DNA from: Liquidambar formosana
Lineage: Eukaryota > Streptophyta > Magnoliopsida > Saxifragales > Altingiaceae
DNA length: 64,000 nt
Assembly: GCA_039720395.1 (NCBI GenBank)
Contig: CM077828.1
Coordinates: 26,888,717-26,952,716 of the forward strand
Direction of reading: 5' to 3'
Shown here piece after piece: positions 59,501 to 64,000 of the stretch. Under the pieces are notes generated by a model. That model saw only the letters and a list, made by a program, of their open reading frames with translations. It ran no database searches and was not told the DNA's origin. The position numbers and the translations under genes are program-made. Position 1 is the stretch's first letter. Each line of letters opens with the position of its first letter.

Positions 59501-61094
59501 CTTTTGGTGATTTACTCCTCTGAGTCAGTTGTAAAAGTACAAGTTTTGTGCAGTCCAACCGATCATGAACCTTATTGGATATCAAAGAAAGGGAACTGTA
59601 TTGTTCATTCGTATCCTCTGGTAGCCACCCCTTCAGTTCCTGACCATCACCAAACATAAAAACTTCTTTACCTTGTGTCGCTATAAACCTGATGGCATCA
59701 CGCACAACGTCATGTACCCTGACACTCCATCTCTTGTAACCGTCTAACAATAAATAAAAACCTTTAAGCCTGTTGATCAACGTGTGTACTCTGTCCGTTG
59801 CTTCGGCTAACGCATCAATGCCTTTGAACAAACCCAGCCCCATTCCATAACCAACCAGTTGTCCAACCCCAATGTCAGCATCGTCTTCAAATAGGCAACA
59901 AAGCAACAAAAATGACTTGGCTTCCGAATCCAAAAAATCATAACTCAACTTAACACTCTAATACACATATTTCTCCATTCCTGGGATGTTTTCTGGGTTA
60001 GCCTTCTTTAGTTGTCCAAGTGCATTTTTCCATACACGCTCCTCTTTTCCTTTTAGCGCCGTTCCAACAGTTACTATCGCAATCGGTAAACCACCGCATT
60101 CTTTCACAACCTCTTTTGCTATCCGATTCAGATCAGGTGAGTCTATAGAATTGCCCGCCTTCTCCTTGAACAGATTCCACGCTTCCTGCTCTGATAGTAC
60201 TCCAATTGTGAAATTCCGAATAGTTCCCGTCATAGTGCAGGCATCTTGGCTTCGCGACGTTAGGATGACTTTGCAACCCTTGTGCACGCCTCCAACAGGA
60301 ATTCCAACTGCCTTCAAATCAAGCTTCTCCCAAACATCATCCAATATTACAAGGACTCTCTTAGCATTCAAATTCAGTCCCACCCGGAGCGCATCTGCTC
60401 CTTCAGGTAATTCCTTCTTATTCAACCTCAAGACCAACTCCGCTGCAATTTCTTCTTGGATCTTGTTCACATCTTGTTTTTGGGAGACAACTACCATCAC
60501 GCTCTCATCAAATAGTTTCTCCACTATTGCTCTTTTGCGAATTTTCTGCACCGTCGTAGTCTTCCCTACGCCGCCTAATCCACATATCCCAATCGCATTG
60601 ATGTTATCATCCTTCAGAGCTGCCATGATTTCTTCCATAGTCAACATTCTCGATTCAAAATCAGCAAAATTTGACCAAACAATCTCTATTCGAAGCCCAA
60701 TGACATGTTGCGTCTTCGTCTTGGCTTCCTTGCTAAGCTTGTAACGAGAAAGCGGATCTGGACACCATCCGCCCAACCACCGTTTATTTACAATGGCTTC
60801 ATCTTCTAAAATTCTCTTCACCTCTTCCTTGATCCGGTGCGCATTTGTCAGCAAGCTTTCAAGGCTAGGTGCGACAGACTGTCCATTGTTTTTGGCTTCA
60901 TCGACTGAATGTTTCGCCTCATTTCGGATGACACCAAGTCTGTCAACTTCTCTTTTGAGGATCTTCATGTGGCTGCAGTAGTCAGTCAAATAGCCAACAT
61001 GTTCTTGAAACCGCGGGACCACTTGGGTTTTCTCTTCGATGAGATCAACCAGGCATCCTCCGATTTTCTCTGCAATGGAAATAAGATTCCCCAT
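53528..61094 (-). pseudogene. CC-NB-ARC-LRR disease-resistance gene, copy B, three TAG stops and a frameshift
   Basis: Intracellular immune receptor of the At4g27190/RPS5-like CNL class. Exons: 61094-58167, 56102-55444, 55017-54706, 54574-54146 and 53644-53528, joined in phase 0, about 1480 codons. The chosen start gives MGNLISIAEKIGG; the in-frame upstream codons lack an ATG. Coiled coil 25-100; P-loop GLGGVGKTT 172-180; kinase 2 VLVILDDVW 247-255; RNBS-B VILTSRS 276-282; GGLPIAI 334-340; MHD-type VHDVVRD after the stop; then LRRs (EGMKELRVL, LPREIGNLTHLRLLGL). Lesions: TAG at 59958-59960 between GLPL and MHD, TAG at 58803-58805 in the LRRs, a one-base deletion near 55467 (exon 2 is 659 nt where 660 keeps frame) and TAG at 54314-54316 where the sister copies have CAG. 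It is probably a recently silenced gene, since everything else is intact. Confidence 0.92.
56103..58166 (-). other. CNL copy B intron 1
   Basis: About 2.06 kb between donor GTATGA (58161-58166) and an acceptor TTATGCAG (56103-56110). AT-rich with T/A homopolymers, a TC microsatellite (57508-57528) and a TA run (56157-56170). No coding sequence or delimited transposon was seen inside. Confidence 0.7.
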
Positions 61095-61149
61095 TTCTCT
61101 GATCTTTTTTCTTTCTTCCCCTTTTTTCACTGGAATCAAATTGACTAGA

Positions 61150-61260
61150 AGAAACGAAGCTATTTCGAATGCAACAAAATCCCCTGTATATAGAGCAAAG
61201 GAATATAAAATACATATTCAGTAGCAGATAGTAGCATAGATATTCAACAGCCAGAGGCAA
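61150..61260 (-). promoter_or_regulatory. Likely CNL promoter / 5' leader
   Basis: Two TATA-like sequences on the minus strand, TTTTATATTCC near 61203 and CTATATACAG near 61190, lie 90-115 bp upstream of the ATG. The block CTGAATATGTATTTTATATTCC is shared with the shuffled copies near 23215 and 26500, so it belonged to the ancestral gene and was duplicated with it. Which TATA is used cannot be told. Confidence 0.45.
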
Positions 61261-61405
61261 TCAGAAGAATGATAGTGAGAAGTGTATAAACGACACAATG
61301 ACGAATAGGATAATAGAGTGAGGTGATTTTGAAGGTATGGGTGGGGGTTTCCCGGTTTTTCCTCCTTTTTGCAGAACAGATATGCTGTCCTATTATTAGG
61401 AAAAT

Positions 61406-62444
61406 GCTACTCCACCCACCTAAATCACCCACCTTGATGTGGCAACAAATGTGGCAGATGACATAGCTGCCACCCAACTTTCCTCAACAAAATAAAAAAA
61501 TTAAAAAAAAAAAAATTCTCAATCATCCCCAACCATTTTTCAGGCCAATCGGGAGGTCTTCCGGCGACCATTGCCGGAGAAGATGACCAAAAGTAACATG
61601 GTTTGACAGCCAAAGATTTTAACCCCAACCATTTTTCAAGCAAAGCGGGAAGTTTTCCGGCGACCATCGCCGGAGAATATGACCAAATAAAAGGATAAAT
61701 CTCACTCTCTCTCTCGTGTGTACATACAAATGTCAGTAGCTAAAAACCCCTTCAAAGATCCACCAATGTTCTTATTCTGACGACAAAAAAAAAATTCAGA
61801 AATCTAAGAAAGCCATTAATTGAAACACAACAAACGAAAATTAACATGGAGATTGGAGAAAAAGGCCGGTCACCAGGTGAAATTGAAGGCTAGGGTCAGG
61901 TATTCGTGTAGTCATGAAGGCCAGCCTTCATAAAGTAAAACCCATGCACTTAAACAAATTAAACTATAACTCCAAAGATCTGAAACAAAAACCACGAAAA
62001 TTAAAACCCACAGCCATTGATTTGGTTCATCCATGGCTCAAAAGTCAAAACCTACAACGCTTTGGACGGTGATGTCGCCGGAAATCTCATTGTCACGACC
62101 TCCTCCATCACCACCGTCGATGAGTACAATGGGGTTTAGGGTTTGCTTCTGTGAGCAATAAAGGTTGTTGGAGAAGACCCGACGAAGAAGACCTTCTCTA
62201 TCGCGCCATCACAGTCTTCCCGTTGTTCTTGCTGGCGGGATCGTCCACGACAATGTGGGTGGGTTGAGGGTTTCGTGGATGAGAACGGAACGGCTTCCCC
62301 CTTCTTTTCCCCTTTTGTTTATTAAAGAAAATATTAACAAAAATTTTTTGCTAGAAAAAAAAATAATAAAATTATTGACATGGCAGCCACGTCAGTTGCC
62401 AAGTAAGGTGGCGGGGGGAGAACATGGGTAGATTAGCACTGTTG
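61406..62444. mobile_element. Candidate Mutator-like element upstream of CNL copy B
   Basis: Left end ATGCTACTCCACCCACC and right end (read inward) GTGCTAATCTACCCATG are imperfect inverted repeats. They continue to GATGTGGCAACAAATGTGGC and ACTTGGCAACTGACGTGGC, about 55 bp in all. The interior holds an imperfect tandem duplication (61530-61600 and 61625-61690, both with TTTTCCGGCGACCAT-type text) and a GC-richer coding-like patch at 62035-62160. No clean target duplication was found, so the superfamily is a guess from the long inverted repeats. Confidence 0.45.
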
Positions 62445-62476
62445 ATGTTATCAAGGAGGAAAAAAAAAAAAAAAAT

Positions 62477-62503
62477 CTATTTATCTATCTATCTATCTAT
62501 ACT
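62477..62503. repeat. (TCTA)n microsatellite
   Basis: About six tandem TCTA units, leading straight into TATACTATATTATAATTAAGAG. Confidence 0.8.
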
Positions 62504-63423
62504 ATATTATAATTAAGAGTTTTGCTGACATCATCGATAGATGACGTGGCGAGCTTATAGTCATTCCCTCCAAAATCCCTTTCTCTCATTCACTTTGGGC
62601 CCACACTGATGATGTCAGCGTCTCTGTTTTTTTTTTTCCCTCCCATACGTTCCTCTTCTCCTCTCCCCTCTCCTCCCTTTCTTATCAGATACACTCCCTC
62701 CCCTTTTCTCTCTCCAAACACCTCTCATTCTCTCCATTTCAAATTTCAAACCCCTTTCTTCTTCCCTTCCCCATACAGCACTCCCTCTCCCTTTCAAATT
62801 TCAATCTCAACCTCTCTCTCTCTCTCTCCCGATCTCTCCAACTCCCATTTCTCTCACACTCACACCACTCTCTAAACCTCACGCCACTCTCTAACCCTCC
62901 AATTTTCGTTCCTACATCCATGGAGAGAGGATTGAAGGCCTTCAAAGCACATAATTTTTCAGAGGCTGAATAAGGTTAGGGTTTTGTTGAACTTTTTGTG
63001 AATTTTTTGAAATTTTCTTTACATAAACCTTAGTTTTTGGATCATAAAACTCAGTTTAGGAAAAGAAAAGCTGGAAATCACAACTTTGGGATACACTCGG
63101 GTTGAATAATTCAGCCAATATCAGTTTTTGTGAGCATTTTTTCGAACCTCGAGATGACTTTATGAAGAAGAGTTCTACTGCCCTGCTCGTTTACACTCAA
63201 CGCTTCACTCTTTTGGCTTTCGAAACCTTAGAAATCAACTCATCTCAATAGGTAATATTGATCTCTTCTCCTTATGTTTTTGGGATTTCGTTTTTGCTTT
63301 GAGAAAACTGAAACGTTTTCCAGCATTTCTGGTTTTGTTTTGGTTTTTGGTACTGTTACTTTGTGCTAGATCTTCCCCTTTTTGCTTGCACCATTTTCCC
63401 ACTCTTTTCTTCTTCGTAATGCA

Positions 63424-63459
<36 letters not shown>

Positions 63460-64000
63460 GTTGATTTTATCTTCAGATTTTGGAAAAGGAGAAAGGTTTT
63501 ATCTTCAGATTTTGAGGGGTTTGTTTTTTGATTTATATGCTTTGTTTGGTTGCTGAGAAACCAAAGGAAACTCAGAGAAAATGTGGGAATTGAAATAGAG
63601 AGCTGTGTCGTCGACACGGAAGCGCAGTTTGATGATCTATCATCCAAATTAAGCCATGAGAGAGAGAGAGAAGAGGGTACTGCAAACCTTAAAAAAGCAG
63701 AATCCAAACCAAAAAATCTTGGAAAATAGAAATTAAAAGATATGAGAGAAAATAATGGTTGAGGCTTCCAAGAGAAGCTTGTCCTGCTGCCCAAGTCATA
63801 GCTTGATGCAAACATATGAAGGTGAGAGGGATGACAGCCACAGGCTCTGTATGAAATGGGTATGCAGCAGTGGGTAGGGAGTGGGTATATGCATCAGCAA
63901 GGAATGGGGCATGCACAGGAGGGGGTGGACATCCTAGGAAAAAAGAAAGGAAAAAAAGAAAAGAGAGAGAGAGAGAGCAGGGTGACGTGGCTAAGTTCAA
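62504..64000. other. CT-rich, leader-like region at the window edge; Helitron-like left end possible
   Basis: The text TCTATACTATATTATAATTAAGAG at about 62495 resembles the TC-starting 5' ends of plant Helitrons, but the diagnostic 3' hairpin with CTRR would lie outside the window. After it come a strongly CT-rich 62620-62900, an ATG at 62921 with only 16 codons before a stop, and a donor-like AATAGGTAATATT at 63247-63259. Further CT microsatellites lie at 63427-63458. The right part reads GA-rich (63655-63675 and 63955-63977). It could be the 5' leader and first introns of a gene that lies to the right. No protein domain was found. Confidence 0.35.

Noticed and set aside
59986..60744. 252-codon plus-strand open frame
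   Set aside because: Antisense shadow of the CNL NB-ARC exon; its residues are the complement pattern of conserved NB-ARC codons.
62039..62160. Small plus-strand ORF MAQKSKPTTLW of about 42 codons
   Set aside because: It lies inside the candidate Mutator-like element, has no domain, and the alternative frames are equally coding-like.
1..64000. CRISPR arrays, prokaryotic operons, rRNA genes
   Set aside because: No regularly spaced direct repeats of CRISPR type, no compact same-strand ORF clusters and no rRNA text; the window is plant nuclear DNA.

Overview
The window is nuclear DNA from a flowering plant, most likely a woody eudicot. It is AT-rich and its genes have GT-AG introns. It carries the fragmented retrotransposon and MITE load of such genomes and a CC-NB-ARC-LRR (CNL) resistance-gene family of the At4g27190/RPS5-like type. 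The species cannot be named from sequence alone. There is no CRISPR array, bacterial operon or phage module.

Two genes look intact. A three-exon BURP gene of the polygalacturonase-1-beta (PG1beta) class lies on the minus strand at 11915-14375 (631 aa). A five-exon phosphoglycerate-mutase-like gene lies on the plus strand at 41935-43808 (302 aa). The latter has a plastid and twin-arginine leader but lacks both catalytic histidines, so it looks like a lumenal pseudoenzyme.

Most of the window is the wreckage of one CNL family. Copy B (minus, 61094 to 53528) has all five exons: CC-NB-ARC-LRR, three LRR exons and a short acidic tail exon. It is broken by three in-frame TAG codons and a one-base deletion. 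Copy C (21342 to 18511) keeps exons 2-5 open but has lost nearly all of exon 1. Copies A (1-4184) and D (34746-37625) are 3' ends only. Copy A is nearly identical to 50328-54525 and at about 4184 is fused to a copy of the 3' end of the mutase gene. Copy D carries a 0.33 kb insert made of the signal-peptide exon and first intron of the PG1beta gene. Fragments of the CNL 5' end recur at 22.8-23.5 kb and 26.2-27.0 kb.

Other broken genes are a polyamine-oxidase exon fragment (16294-16458, both stops at conserved Trp positions) and the 5' exons of a SIS3-like RING ubiquitin ligase (47454-48405) with an internal tandem duplication.

Several mobile elements can be bounded to the base. They are a TRIM with 117-bp LTRs, primer-binding site and polypurine tract (7171-7586), and a Mutator-like element with a perfect 9-bp target duplication (25522-26084). 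A second Mutator-like element (30130-30901) is nested in a 3.6 kb insertion (29569-33162). A 5'-truncated L1 LINE with an 11-bp target duplication (38392-40667) has a solo LTR inside its RNase H reading frame. Two MITEs are present in CNL copies A and B but absent from C and D, which orders the duplications. The rest is AT-rich intergenic DNA without recognisable genes.
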